A DNA stretch of 58,940 bases, from assembly GCF_937952055.1 (NCBI RefSeq), contig NZ_CALFYO010000014.1, positions 1 to 58,940 on the forward strand, read 5' to 3'. Origin of the DNA: an uncultured Piscinibacter sp. Its GTDB lineage: Bacteria > Pseudomonadota > Gammaproteobacteria > Burkholderiales > Burkholderiaceae_C. A program made the position numbers and the translations under genes. How positions within the stretch are numbered: the stretch's first letter is position 1; each line of letters opens with the position of its first letter. Of the stretch, positions 9,792 to 19,769 are shown piece by piece. Below the pieces are notes generated by a model. The model was not told where the DNA came from, did not search any database, and saw only the letters and a list, made by a program, of their open reading frames with translations.

Positions 9792-10613
9792 TCAGGCGCG
9801 CTCGCGCGCCACCGCGTTCTCGATCTGCTCCTGCACCTTGCGCGCGCCGCGCAGCGCCAGCATCGGGTCGAGGTCGGCCTGCGGCGCCACTTTCTGCGCC
9901 ACCACGTCGAGCGTGGCGGGGTCGGTCATCAACGCGTTGGCCAGCGCCGAGAGCGCGCAGATGGCGCGGCGCGGCACCTGCATCGGCAGTTGCAGCGTCG
10001 CATGCACCATCACGTGGTAGCGCACGCAGTGCACCGCGGCCGGCGCCAGGCCCCAGGTCTCGCACAGCGCAGCGCCGAGCGCATCGTGGCTGACGCCGAA
10101 CTCGTCGTGCTCGAGCAGCAGCAGGTCCTCGTCGTTCGCGGCGGCACGCAGGAGCGGCTTGTAGCGCCCCGGCGCGTGGCGGAACAGCACCGCCTTGCCG
10201 CATTCCTCGAACAGGCCGGCCGAATGCGCGGCCCAGGGGTCGACGTTGAGCGCCTGGCCGATGCGCCCCATCAGCAGGCCGCGCACGCTGGCGCGTTCCC
10301 ACACCGCTTCGAGTTCGGGCGCGCTGGGGAACACCGCCTTCAGGCCCATCTCGAAGGTCACCGCGGCCACCTCGCGCGTGCCCAGGTAGGTGATCGCCTG
10401 CTGCACGCTCTGCACGCGGCCGCTGAGCCCGTACAGCGACGAATTGACCGACTTCAGCACCGCCGCGGCCAGCGCCATGTCGGACGTGACCAGTGCGCTG
10501 ACCGCCTGCAGGTTGACGTCCTCGTCGGCGAGCAGCAACGACAGCTTGACCAGCGATTCGGGCTGGGCAGGCACATCGATGTTCAGGGAACGCAGTTGCG
10601 GATCGACAGGCAT
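9792..10613 (-). CDS. HDOD domain protein
   Basis: A 273-residue cytoplasmic protein that is almost entirely an HDOD domain, an HD-related fold without catalytic metal ligands found in bacterial signalling proteins. Recognisable are VNLQAVSALVTSDMALAAAVLKSVNSS (about 33-59), the VQSVQQAITYLGTREV helix, and the later HAPGRYKPLL and HDALGAALCETWGL segments. There is no attached receiver, GGDEF or EAL domain. Its output is unknown. A role downstream of cyclic-di-GMP or two-component signalling is only a family-level guess. Confidence 0.85.
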   Translation of the reverse strand: MPVDPQLRSLNIDVPAQPESLVKLSLLLADEDVNLQAVSALVTSDMALAAAVLKSVNSSLYGLSGRVQSVQQAITYLGTREVAAVTFEMGLKAVFPSAPELEAVWERASVRGLLMGRIGQALNVDPWAAHSAGLFEECGKAVLFRHAPGRYKPLLRAAANDEDLLLLEHDEFGVSHDALGAALCETWGLAPAAVHCVRYHVMVHATLQLPMQVPRRAICALSALANALMTDPATLDVVAQKVAPQADLDPMLALRGARKVQEQIENAVARERA

Positions 10614-10741
10614 GGGCGGCTCACAGGGCAGGCTCGGGCTCCTGCGGAGATGCTAGGGGCGCGCTGCGGCGGCAAAGCGTCGAATTGGCGGCGCTTCGTG
10701 GCGCAATTGCCAGTGCACAGGGCTGATCTGACCCCTGCCGT

Positions 10742-11503
10742 TCAGCGCAGGAACGCGTCCCAGCCGGTCTTGCCGATCAGCGCCGCGACGACGAGGATGA
10801 AGGCCGCGCGGACGAAGCCGGCGCCGTGGCGCAACGCGAGCCGCGTGCCGAGCAGGCTGCCAGCCACGTTGGCGAGCGCCAGCACCGCCGCCACGTGCCA
10901 CCACACGTGGCCCTTGCTGGCCAGCAGCAGCAGCGCGGCAGCGTTGGTGGCGGTGTTCAGCAGCTTGGCGCTCGCCGAGGCGTTGAGGAAGTCGAAGCCG
11001 AGTAGACGCACGAAGAGGAACACGAAGAAGCTGCCGGCGCCCGGGCCGAAGAATCCGTCGTAGAAGCCCACCGCGACGCCGATGCCGCAGGCCATCAGCG
11101 TCTGCACGCCCCCCTGCAGGCGCGGCGCGTGGTGACGCCCGAGGTCCTTGCGCGCCAGCGTGTAGGCGAGCACGGCGAACAGCACGATCGGCAGCGCCTT
11201 GCGCAGGCCCTCGGGGCTGGCCAGCGTCAGCACCCAGGCGCCGGCGAAGCTGCCCGCCAGTGCCGCGGCGGCCGCGGGCAGGAGCGCCTTCCAGGGCAGC
11301 TGCACGCGGCGCGCGAACTGCACCGTCGCCCAGGCCGTGCCCCAGATGCCCGAGCCCTTGTTGGTGCCCAGCAGCGTGGCCGGGCTCGCGCCGGGGTACA
11401 TGCCGAACAGCGCCGGCACGAGGATGAGCCCGCCGCCGCCGACGATGGCGTCGACGCAGCCGGCGAACAGCGACGCCAGTGCGACGAGGGCCAGTTCGGT
11501 CAT
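10742..11503 (-). CDS. TauE/SafE family sulfite/organosulfonate exporter-like permease
   Basis: A 253-residue polytopic membrane protein with two similar halves, typical of TauE/SafE (DUF81). The first half has LFAGCVDAIVGGGGLILVPALFG and the second GVAVGFYDGFFGPGAGSFFVF. The ATG at 11503 was chosen because a strong leftward terminator hairpin (11510-11540) sits immediately upstream; an alternative start at 11554 would place that hairpin inside the gene. Substrates in this family include sulfite, sulfoacetate and other small anions, and none can be assigned here. Confidence 0.88.
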   Translation of the reverse strand: MTELALVALASLFAGCVDAIVGGGGLILVPALFGMYPGASPATLLGTNKGSGIWGTAWATVQFARRVQLPWKALLPAAAAALAGSFAGAWVLTLASPEGLRKALPIVLFAVLAYTLARKDLGRHHAPRLQGGVQTLMACGIGVAVGFYDGFFGPGAGSFFVFLFVRLLGFDFLNASASAKLLNTATNAAALLLLASKGHVWWHVAAVLALANVAGSLLGTRLALRHGAGFVRAAFILVVAALIGKTGWDAFLR

Positions 11504-11509
11504 GAAGTG

Positions 11510-11540
11510 AAAAGGGCGCCGGGTGGTTGGCCCGGCGCCC
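11510..11540 (-). terminator. Rho-independent terminator downstream of the histidine kinase gene
   Basis: Read on the minus strand, a perfect 10-bp stem GGGCGCCGGG/CCCGGCGCCC (11531-11540 with 11514-11523) with a 7-nt loop is followed by TTTT. It lies between the kinase stop (11708) and the TauE/SafE start (11503), so it probably ends the two-component operon. Confidence 0.75.
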
Positions 11541-11707
11541 CTCGCATTGTGCATCGGCCGTCGCAGCGGCCTGCTGTCTGGCGCTGCCCGCGTGTTCCGC
11601 GGCGCGCTCTTGCGTCTCCTCAGTCCCCCGCCCGGACAAGCACCCTGGGATGCCTGCCGCGCAGTGCGCGAACTGTAGGCGGCGTGCCCGAGCCGATGCA
11701 GCAGGAC

Positions 11708-13255
11708 TTACCCTGCCCCGTTTGCCGGCGCAGCGGGCGACTGCCGCGGCAGCCACAGGTGCACATGCATACCCCCGCCGGCACTGCTGTCCACCGTCAC
11801 CGCGCCGCCGTGCAGCTCGGCGATGCGCTTGACGATCGCCAGGCCCAGGCCCTTGCCGCCCTCGCCGGTGGCCGGCGCCACGCTCTGCCGTACCTGGTAG
11901 AAGCGATCGAACAGATGCGGCAGGTCCTCGGCCGCGATGCCCGGGCCGCTGTCGCGGACGCTCACCTCGAGTTGCCCGCCGGTGGCGCGGGCCGCCAGCA
12001 CGACGCGCGCTCCGGCAGGGCAGAACTTCAGCGCGTTGTCGACCAGGTTGGCGACGGCGCGCTCGATCAGCTCGATGTCGAGCGAGGCGAACGGCGGCTC
12101 GCTGTCGCCTGCGTGGTCGACCGCCAGCGCCACGCCCTGTCGCGCCGCGCGGTCGGCGAAGCGCAGCGCGATGTCGTCGAGCAGCTCGCCCGCGTCGACA
12201 CTCTCGCGCCGCAGCGCGAAGCTCGGCTCGTCCAGCCGCGCCAGGTCGCCCAGCGACTGCACCAGCCGCGCGGCGTTGCGCGCGTTGCGCAGCGCCACCT
12301 CGACGAGGCCCGCCTCCTCGACGCGTGCAGGGTCGTCGCGCCAGCGCGTCTGCAGCGTCTCCAGGCAGGCAGCGGTGGCGGTGAGCGGCGAGCGCAGGTC
12401 GTGCGACAGGTTGCTCACGCCCTCGCGGCGGAAATGGTCGAGCCGGCGCAGCGCTGCCCACTGGCGCTGCAAGGTGGCGAGCATCATCGAGAACGCCTCG
12501 GTGAGGCGACCGAACTCGTCGCGGCCGGCCGGCGGCAGCAGCGAACGCGGCGTGGCGGTCAGACCTTCGTCGAGGCCGCGCGCCGACAGCGTGGAGACGG
12601 CGTCGGTGAGCCGCTGCAGTGGCCGCGTCACCGCGGCAATGATCAGCCCGGCGAACAGCGTGGTCAGCGCGACGATGCCGGCGATCAGCGCCAGCGCCGG
12701 CAGCGCCAGGCTGTTGCGCACCGCCTCCCAGCGCGAGGCGGGCAGCGCGGCCTTGTGGCAGACGAGGTAGAGGTATCCGGCGGTCGATCCCTCGTTGCGG
12801 ATGGTCGCGCGCTGCACCGGCCGCGCGGCGATCACCGCGTCGTCATCCATGCGCTCGGGGTCATCGCCCATCACGTAGCGGTTGCCGCTGCGCCCTTGCG
12901 CCACCGCCGCGGCCTCCTGCACCGGTCCGATCGCGACCTTGAAGCCCGGCGGCAGTTCGGCGTCGCCGCTGGTGGCCAGCACCGTGCCCTGAGCGTCGAG
13001 CAGGTACAGCTGCGTGTCGGGTTCGTAGAGCACCAGCCCGCGCAGCCAGCGGCGGAACTCCTCCGGCTGGCGCTGCTGCAGGTCGAGCAGGTCGTCGTAC
13101 TGCGCGGTGACGCGACCGAGGAAGGCGTTGGCGCGCGCGAACGTGGTCTCGTGCTCGAAGCGCTCGAAGGCGTAGAGCACGGCGGCGATCACGCCGAGCG
13201 CGGTGAGCAGGCCGGTGGCGATGACCGTCAGCGCCAGCTTCAGCCGTACCGTCAT
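11708..13255 (-). CDS. Two-component sensor histidine kinase
   Basis: A 515-residue membrane kinase. The first membrane helix is at about 6-28 and the second at about 185-211, enclosing a ~155-residue periplasmic sensor region. A HAMP linker follows, then the dimerisation/phosphoacceptor motif VSNLSHDLRSPLTA with its catalytic His near residue 288, and an ATPase domain with an N box (LVDNALKFCPAG), DSGPGIAAEDL, and GKGLGLAIVKRIAELHGG. All catalytic boxes look intact. Its start lies 10 nt after the stop of the response-regulator gene, so the pair is one operon. The signal sensed is not evident. Confidence 0.92.
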   Translation of the reverse strand: MTVRLKLALTVIATGLLTALGVIAAVLYAFERFEHETTFARANAFLGRVTAQYDDLLDLQQRQPEEFRRWLRGLVLYEPDTQLYLLDAQGTVLATSGDAELPPGFKVAIGPVQEAAAVAQGRSGNRYVMGDDPERMDDDAVIAARPVQRATIRNEGSTAGYLYLVCHKAALPASRWEAVRNSLALPALALIAGIVALTTLFAGLIIAAVTRPLQRLTDAVSTLSARGLDEGLTATPRSLLPPAGRDEFGRLTEAFSMMLATLQRQWAALRRLDHFRREGVSNLSHDLRSPLTATAACLETLQTRWRDDPARVEEAGLVEVALRNARNAARLVQSLGDLARLDEPSFALRRESVDAGELLDDIALRFADRAARQGVALAVDHAGDSEPPFASLDIELIERAVANLVDNALKFCPAGARVVLAARATGGQLEVSVRDSGPGIAAEDLPHLFDRFYQVRQSVAPATGEGGKGLGLAIVKRIAELHGGAVTVDSSAGGGMHVHLWLPRQSPAAPANGAG

Positions 13256-13265
13256 GGCGTCGCGC

Positions 13266-13997
<732 letters not shown>

Positions 13998-14122
13998 GGC
14001 CGGATTGTCGGCCCGCGCGCGCACGACCTTACGCCAATGTGATCTTCCCGTGAGCTTCGGTGAGGGTGCTGCGATCTGGCGCGGCCAGAGTCGGGCCATC
14101 GACCAGCCACCGGGACCCGTCC

Positions 14123-14659
14123 ATGAGCCTCGCCCTCTCCGCCCCCGCGTCCGCCGCCAGCCCCGTCGTCGACTGGGCCGAGATGGTCGCGCACCGCGAC
14201 GCGCTGGTGCGCTTCGCGCAGCGCCGCCTGCTCGACCCCGCGCTCGCCGAGGACGTCGTGCACGACGTCTTCGAAGCCGTTCTCTCCGGCCGCGCCAGTT
14301 TCGCCGGCCGCGCCGCGCTGCGCTCCTGGCTGACCGCGATCCTCAAGCACAAGATCGTCGACCTGGTGCGCCAGCGCGCGCCCCTGCGCAGCCTGGAGCA
14401 TGGCGCGGGCGACGACGAGGCCGGGGGCGCTTACGACGTCGAATGCCCGCAGCCGCGTCCTGACGAGGTGGCCGAGCAGCGCGAGCGCCTCGCGCAGACG
14501 CTCGTGCGCATCGGCACGCTGCCCTCCGGGCTGCGCGACGCGGTGCAGCTGCGCCTGATCCAGGACCAAGCCACCGGGGAAGTCTGCCAGGCGCTGGCCA
14601 TCAGCGAGGACAACCTGTTCGTGCGCCTGCACCGCGCGCGGCGTCAGCTCATGGCCTGA
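14123..14659 (+). CDS. ECF-like RNA polymerase sigma factor
   Basis: A 178-residue sigma-70 family protein with region 2 (FAQRRLLDPALAEDVVHDVFEAVL, then SWLTAILKHKIVDLVRQ) and region 4 (LPSGLRDAVQLRLIQDQATGEVCQALAIS, then VRLHRARRQLM). The ATG at 14123 is the first start that leaves a compact family-length protein. No zinc-finger anti-sigma gene follows: the next gene is convergent and its 3' end overlaps this one by 11 nt (14649-14659). It shares a 125-bp intergenic region with the divergent two-component operon. That regulator may control it, but no evidence beyond position exists. Confidence 0.85.
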   Translation: MSLALSAPASAASPVVDWAEMVAHRDALVRFAQRRLLDPALAEDVVHDVFEAVLSGRASFAGRAALRSWLTAILKHKIVDLVRQRAPLRSLEHGAGDDEAGGAYDVECPQPRPDEVAEQRERLAQTLVRIGTLPSGLRDAVQLRLIQDQATGEVCQALAISEDNLFVRLHRARRQLMA

Positions 14660-16940
14660 CGGCCTCGGGCTGGCCGGGCAGCGGCGCGGCGCGCTCGAGC
14701 CAGCGCGCTGCCTCGGCCGGCGCCAGCGGCCGGGCGTAGAGGTAGCCCTGCATCACGCTGCAGCCGGCGGCGCGCAGCGCCTCCGACTGCGCAGGCGTCT
14801 CCACGCCTTCGGCGATGACGTCCAGGTCCAGTGCCGCGGCGAGGTCGCAGATCGCCTTCACCACTGCGGTGGCGTCGGACACGGGCAACGGTTCGACCAA
14901 CGTGCGGTCGATCTTCACCGTGCGCAGGGGCAGGCTGCGCAGCATGTTCAGCGACGAGAAGCCGGTGCCGAAGTCGTCGAGGGCGACCTCGATGCCATGC
15001 GCGCGCAGCTGCGCGATGCGTCCGCGCGCCTCCTCCATGTGCGTGACAGCGACGCTCTCGGTGATCTCCAGCGACAGCAGCGAGGGTGGCACGGCGTGGC
15101 GGCTCAGCAGCTGCAGCACGTCGTCGCTGAACCCGGGGTCGAACAGCTGCAGGGGCGAGACGTTCACCGCCACCGGCACGCTGTGGCCGACCTCGCTGCG
15201 CCAGCGCTCGATCTGCGCGCAGGCCAGCCCGAGGATCAGCTTGCCGAGCGCGCGGATCGTGCCGGTGCGCTCGGCCGCCGGGACGAACTGCAAGGGCGCG
15301 ATGCGACCGATGTCCGGCCGGTCCCAGCGCACCAGCGCCTCGAAGCCGACCAGCCGCGGCGCGCGCAGCGCACTGCGCACCTCGACCTTGGGCTGGTAGA
15401 CGAGGCTGAACTCCTCGTTGCGCAGGCCGGCGCGCAGGGCCTGCTCGGCAACCAGCGTCGCGCCGGAGCCACGCTCGAAGCGCTCCTCCGCGAACTGCAG
15501 CGAGGTGCCCGGCGTGTGCTTGGCCTCGTGCATGGCCGCATTGGCGGCACGCAGCAGCGCCTCGGCGCCGCGGCCGTGCGCCGGGTGCAGCGCCACGCCC
15601 ATCGAGGCATCGAGGTAGAAGTCGTGCCCCGGCACGGCCACCGGCAGCGCGAGCAGCTCGCGCACGCGCTGCGCCACCGTGTGCGCGCGGCGCTCTGCGT
15701 CGTCCGCGGGGGCGAGCAGCGCGAATTCGTCCTCGCCGAGGCGCATGGCCTCGGCCTGGCCGCGCAGGGTCTCGCTCAGTCGCGCGGCCAGTGCGCGCAG
15801 CACGTCGTCGCCGACCGAATGGCCATGCGCCTCGTTGAAGAGCTTGAAGCGGTCGACGTCGAGCAGGAGCAGCGCGAAGCCGGTGCCGGAGGCGCACAGC
15901 TCGCGCAGCCTGGCCAGCAGCGCGCTGCGGTTCGGCAGCCCGGTCAGCTCGTCGTGCGTGGCCTGGAAGAGCAGCGCAGCGGTGGCATCGTGCTGTGCGG
16001 TCTCGTCGCTGACCACCACCTGCTCGGCAGGCTGGCCATCCCAGTCGACACGCCAGGCGGAGAAGCGCAGGCGGATCGGCGAGCCGTCGAAGCGGAAGCG
16101 CTGGCCGGACCAGCGGGCCTGATCGATCTCGCCGGCGATCAGCTGGCGGTGGCGCTCGCGGCCGGCCGCCCGCTCGACCTCGGGCATGGTGGCTTCGCGC
16201 CACAGCGTGCGCACCTCGTCCAGCGAACTCAGGCCGTAGATGCGCAGCATGGCCGGGTTGGCGTAGAGCATTTGCTCGCCGCGCAGCACGGCCACGCCCT
16301 GGTGGGAGTGTTCGGTCAGGCGCATGAAGCGCTCGCGCGCCAGTCGCGAGGCCTCCGCCGACAGGCGCACGGCCGCGTGCAGCAGCGTCAGGCCCACCGC
16401 CATGCGCAGCACGGCGGTGACGAACGAGGCACGCTCACCGCCGGCTTCGCCGAGCAGCACGAACTGGAACTGGTTCAGCGCCAGCAGCACGAGCAGCACA
16501 CCGGCCAGCCGCTCCGCGCCGCCACGCCGCCACAGCCAGACCGCCGCGGCCGCGCCCACCCCCAGGTTGAGCAGCGCCACCGCGGCCAGCGCCGGCACGG
16601 GGCCGAGCAGCGGCAGGACCACAGCCGCGGCGAGCAGCAGCAGCCCCCCCCGCTTGCGCTGCCGCGCGTCGAACGGGCGGCGCGCCAGGTACCCCACGCC
16701 CACCGCCAGCAGGCCGGCGGACAGCAGCGCCAGCGCCACCAGCGCCATCAGGGCCGCGCCGCGCAGCCAGGGCTCGGGCCGGTACAGCGCCGCGAAGGCC
16801 GGGGGCAGGCCGGCGTGCAGGAGAAAGGCCAGCCCGACCAGACGCAGGAAGGCCTGCTCGCGGTCACGCCGCCACGCGGCGAGCAACGCCACGCCGAACG
16901 TCAGGCTGACGGTGACGCTGAAGAGGTAGACAGGGCTCAC
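14649..16940 (-). CDS. Membrane GGDEF-EAL protein, probable c-di-GMP phosphodiesterase
   Basis: A 763-residue protein with a GTG start. The first ~190 residues form about seven hydrophobic segments (a 7TM-like sensor), then a PAS-like domain (EHSHQGVAVLRGEQMLYANPAMLRIYGL), a GGDEF domain and an EAL domain. The cyclase signature reads GEDEF (402-406): the second Gly of GGDEF is Glu, so cyclase activity is doubtful. The EAL domain is complete, with E534-A-L, DDFGTGFSSL from D655, and the KIDRTLVE and VIAEGVET motifs, so c-di-GMP hydrolysis is likely. The degenerate GGDEF may bind GTP as a regulatory site, as known for related proteins. It stands alone and converges on the sigma factor gene. Confidence 0.9.
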   Translation of the reverse strand: MSPVYLFSVTVSLTFGVALLAAWRRDREQAFLRLVGLAFLLHAGLPPAFAALYRPEPWLRGAALMALVALALLSAGLLAVGVGYLARRPFDARQRKRGGLLLLAAAVVLPLLGPVPALAAVALLNLGVGAAAAVWLWRRGGAERLAGVLLVLLALNQFQFVLLGEAGGERASFVTAVLRMAVGLTLLHAAVRLSAEASRLARERFMRLTEHSHQGVAVLRGEQMLYANPAMLRIYGLSSLDEVRTLWREATMPEVERAAGRERHRQLIAGEIDQARWSGQRFRFDGSPIRLRFSAWRVDWDGQPAEQVVVSDETAQHDATAALLFQATHDELTGLPNRSALLARLRELCASGTGFALLLLDVDRFKLFNEAHGHSVGDDVLRALAARLSETLRGQAEAMRLGEDEFALLAPADDAERRAHTVAQRVRELLALPVAVPGHDFYLDASMGVALHPAHGRGAEALLRAANAAMHEAKHTPGTSLQFAEERFERGSGATLVAEQALRAGLRNEEFSLVYQPKVEVRSALRAPRLVGFEALVRWDRPDIGRIAPLQFVPAAERTGTIRALGKLILGLACAQIERWRSEVGHSVPVAVNVSPLQLFDPGFSDDVLQLLSRHAVPPSLLSLEITESVAVTHMEEARGRIAQLRAHGIEVALDDFGTGFSSLNMLRSLPLRTVKIDRTLVEPLPVSDATAVVKAICDLAAALDLDVIAEGVETPAQSEALRAAGCSVMQGYLYARPLAPAEAARWLERAAPLPGQPEAVRP

Positions 16941-16952
16941 GCGCGGCGTCGC

Positions 16953-18632
16953 TCAGCGTGCGTCACCGGCGATCCACTGCGCCGCACGCTCGGCGATCAT
17001 CAGGGTGGGCGAGTTGGTGTTGCCGCTGGTGATGGTGGGCATGATGCTGGCGTCGGCCACGCGCACCCCGGCCACGCCATGCACGCGCAGCCGCGCGTCG
17101 ACCACCGCCAGGGGGTCGCTGGCCGGCCCCATCTTCGCCGTGCCTACCGGGTGGAAGATCGTCGTGCCGATGTCGCCGGCCAGGCGTGCGAGTTCCTCGT
17201 CGCTGCGGAACTGCACCCCTGGCTTGAACTCGCGCGGCTCGTACCTGGCCAGCGCCGGCTGCGCGACGATGCGCCGGGTCAGGCGCAGCGACTCGGCGGC
17301 GATGCGGCGGTCCTCGTCGGTGGACAGGTAGTTCGGCGCGATGCTCGGGGCGTCGGCGCAGTCCGGTGTGCGGATCCGCACCGAGCCGCGGCTGGCCGGG
17401 TTCAGGTTGCACACGCTGGCGGTGAAGGCGTTGAAGCGGTGCAGGGGCTGGCCGAAGGCGTCGAGCGACAGCGGCTGCACGTGGTACTCGAGGTTGGGGT
17501 GCGGCCGCGACGGATCGCTGCGCGTGAAGGCGCCGAGTTGCGAGGGCGCCATGCTCATCGGCCCGCTGCGCTTGAGCAGGTATTCCAGGCCGATGCGCGC
17601 CTTGCCCCACCACGAGCTGGCCAGCGTGTTCAGCGTGGTCACGCCGTCGACCCGGAAGACGGCGCGGATCTGCAGGTGGTCCTGCAGGTTCTCGCCGACG
17701 CCCGGCAGTTCGTGCTCGACGCGGATGCCGTGCCGCTGCAGCAGGTCCGCCGGCCCGATGCCCGAGAGCTGCAGGATCTGCGGCGTGCCGATCGCGCCGG
17801 CGGCGAGGATCACCTCGCCGCCCTCGCGCAGCCGTGCGTGGATCGGCTCGGGACCGCCCTGCGGCAGCACCTCCACGCCGACGACGCGGCGCGAACCGTC
17901 CCACGAGCCTTCGCTGTCGCGGTGCGCGAGCAGCAGCCGGGAGATGTGCGCACCGGTCCACACCTGCAGGTTCTCGCGCCGCTGCACCGGCCGCAGGAAG
18001 GCCTTGGTGGCATTCCAGCGCACACCGGCGCGCTGGTTGACCTCGAAATAGCCCACGCCCTCGTTGTCGCCGCGGTTGAAGTCGTCACGCGCCGGGATGC
18101 CGGCCTGCTGCGCCGCCTGCGCGAACGCGTCGAGGATCTCCCAGCGCAGGCGCTGCCGCTCCACGCGCCACTCGCCGCCGGCGCGCGCGCCGGTGGGATC
18201 GAAACCGGGAGCGGCATGGAAGGCGTCGGCGCCCTTGTGGAAGTCCTCGTGCTTGAGGAAGAAGGGCAGGCAGTCCTCCCAGCGCCAGCCCTCGTTGCCG
18301 AGCGATTCCCAGTGGTCGTAGTCGCGCGCCTGGCCGCGCATGTAGATCATGCCGTTGATGCTGCTGCTTCCGCCCAGCAATTTGCCGCGCGGGTAGCGCA
18401 GCGAGCGGCCGTTGAGGCCGGGATCGGGGTCGGTGGCGTAGAGCCAGTCGGTGCGCGGGTTGCCGATGCAGTAGAGGTAGCCGACCGGGATGTGCACCCA
18501 CACGTAGTCGTCCTTGCCGCCGGCCTCGACGAGCAGCACGCGCTTGCTGCGGTCGGCACTGAGCCGGTTGGCGAGCAGGCAGCCGGCCGTGCCGGCGCCG
18601 CAGACGATGTAGTCGTATCGGGTCTCGCTCAT
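16953..18632 (-). CDS. GMC family FAD-dependent oxidoreductase (choline dehydrogenase-like)
   Basis: A 559-residue flavoprotein oxidising an alcohol to an aldehyde or ketone. The N-terminal FAD-binding motif YIVCGAGTAGCLLANRLS (8-25) is followed by the GMC signature region YPRGKLLGGSSSINGMIYMRG. The C-terminus has FHPVGTAKMG and VADASIMPTITSGNTNSPTLMIAERAA, as in choline/alcohol dehydrogenases of proteobacteria. There is no signal peptide, so it should be cytoplasmic or peripheral. There is no betaine aldehyde dehydrogenase or cytochrome partner nearby, so the substrate is open. Confidence 0.92.
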   Translation of the reverse strand: MSETRYDYIVCGAGTAGCLLANRLSADRSKRVLLVEAGGKDDYVWVHIPVGYLYCIGNPRTDWLYATDPDPGLNGRSLRYPRGKLLGGSSSINGMIYMRGQARDYDHWESLGNEGWRWEDCLPFFLKHEDFHKGADAFHAAPGFDPTGARAGGEWRVERQRLRWEILDAFAQAAQQAGIPARDDFNRGDNEGVGYFEVNQRAGVRWNATKAFLRPVQRRENLQVWTGAHISRLLLAHRDSEGSWDGSRRVVGVEVLPQGGPEPIHARLREGGEVILAAGAIGTPQILQLSGIGPADLLQRHGIRVEHELPGVGENLQDHLQIRAVFRVDGVTTLNTLASSWWGKARIGLEYLLKRSGPMSMAPSQLGAFTRSDPSRPHPNLEYHVQPLSLDAFGQPLHRFNAFTASVCNLNPASRGSVRIRTPDCADAPSIAPNYLSTDEDRRIAAESLRLTRRIVAQPALARYEPREFKPGVQFRSDEELARLAGDIGTTIFHPVGTAKMGPASDPLAVVDARLRVHGVAGVRVADASIMPTITSGNTNSPTLMIAERAAQWIAGDAR

Positions 18633-18916
18633 CCCAGCCCTCGTGGTGTGGCAGCGATGATAGAAGAGCCGCTCAGCGCGGCAGCGGCGGCAGGCGGTCG
18701 GTCATGGCGAACCCCGGCAAGGGCGAACGACCAGCGGTCCGCGCAGCGTTTCGCCCGGCCAATGCGCCAGCGTGCCGGCCAGCGGCAAGGCGGCGGCCGG
18801 ACGGTGCAGACCAGCGCGTCGACGAGGTCGTCGAGATAGCTGACTGCGGCCCGCCGGGCCCACGGCCGTCGCCGTCGCGGCACCGGCCGTGCGGGAGACC
18901 GGCGTCGCGCCGCCGC

Positions 18917-19555
18917 TCACCGCACCTCGCCGGCGAGCATCGGGAACAGCTTGACCAGACCGTCGCTCATCACCTCGACCGCCAGCGCGGCCAGGATCAG
19001 GCCCATCAGCCGCGTCATCACGTTGATGCCGGTCTGGCCGAGCACACGGGCGATGCGGCCGGACAAGCCGAACGCCAGCCACACCGCCAGGGCGATCACC
19101 ACGCCGTAACCGACCAGCACGCCGAGCTCCCACCAGTGCCGGGTCTTCTCGGCGTAGATGACCATGGTGGAGATGGTCGCCGGCCCGGTCAGCAGCGGGA
19201 TGGTCAGCGGCACGACGGCGATGCTGTCGCCGGCGTCGACCTTGCTGTCGCCCGCCGTGACGTCCTCCTTGCGACCCTCGGCCGGCTGGGCGTTGAGCAT
19301 CTGCAGCGAGGAGATCAGCAGAAGCATGCCGCCACCCACCTGGAAAGAGGCCAGCGAGATGCCGAAGAACTCGATGATCTTGATGCCGGCCAGGGCGCTC
19401 ACCGCGATGACGCAAAACGCACTGAAGGCGGACACGCGGATGGTGCGCGCGCGCTGTTCCCGGCTGAAACCCTGCGTGAAATGGATGAAAAAGGGGATTA
19501 CGCCGATCGGATTGACGATGGCCAGCAATGCGATCAACGGCTTGAAAAGGTCCAT
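18917..19555 (-). CDS. MarC family integral membrane protein
   Basis: A 212-residue protein with six hydrophobic segments in the MarC/UPF0056 pattern. The start is FKPLIALLAIVNPIGVIPFF, then SFQVGGGMLLLISSLQML and IPLLTGPATISTMVIYA. Family function is not settled; early links to multiple antibiotic resistance in E. coli were not upheld. It is divergent from the RRM protein gene. The 284 bp on its downstream side up to the GMC gene hold no convincing gene. Confidence 0.9.
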   Translation of the reverse strand: MDLFKPLIALLAIVNPIGVIPFFIHFTQGFSREQRARTIRVSAFSAFCVIAVSALAGIKIIEFFGISLASFQVGGGMLLLISSLQMLNAQPAEGRKEDVTAGDSKVDAGDSIAVVPLTIPLLTGPATISTMVIYAEKTRHWWELGVLVGYGVVIALAVWLAFGLSGRIARVLGQTGINVMTRLMGLILAALAVEVMSDGLVKLFPMLAGEVR

Positions 19556-19769
19556 GCCCCCATCCTAGTGCCGGCGCATGGGGACATCCGGCGCCAGGTC
19601 GCGCCGCACGTCAGCCCGAAAACAACACTTTCTCGCTCGTCTCGGTGCGCACTTTTGCGCAGTTCACTTATATTCGCCAGTCTGTGTATGGACGCGGCGC
19701 CTTCGCTTGAATGGTTCACGATGGGTAGAAGCTCCACATGGTCTGTAGGAAATGGAAAGGGGCTCACCC

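Noticed and set aside
18629..18883. 84-codon minus-strand ORF with a DDLVDALVC-like segment near MarC, possible decayed DUF429-type gene
   Set aside because: Only a short stretch resembles the DUF429 C-terminus, the rest has no family character, and the frame shifts without support. Not enough to call a gene or pseudogene.
19640..19700. TATATT -10-like element upstream of the RRM gene
   Set aside because: No acceptable -35 sequence lies at 16-18 nt, so a promoter was not called.
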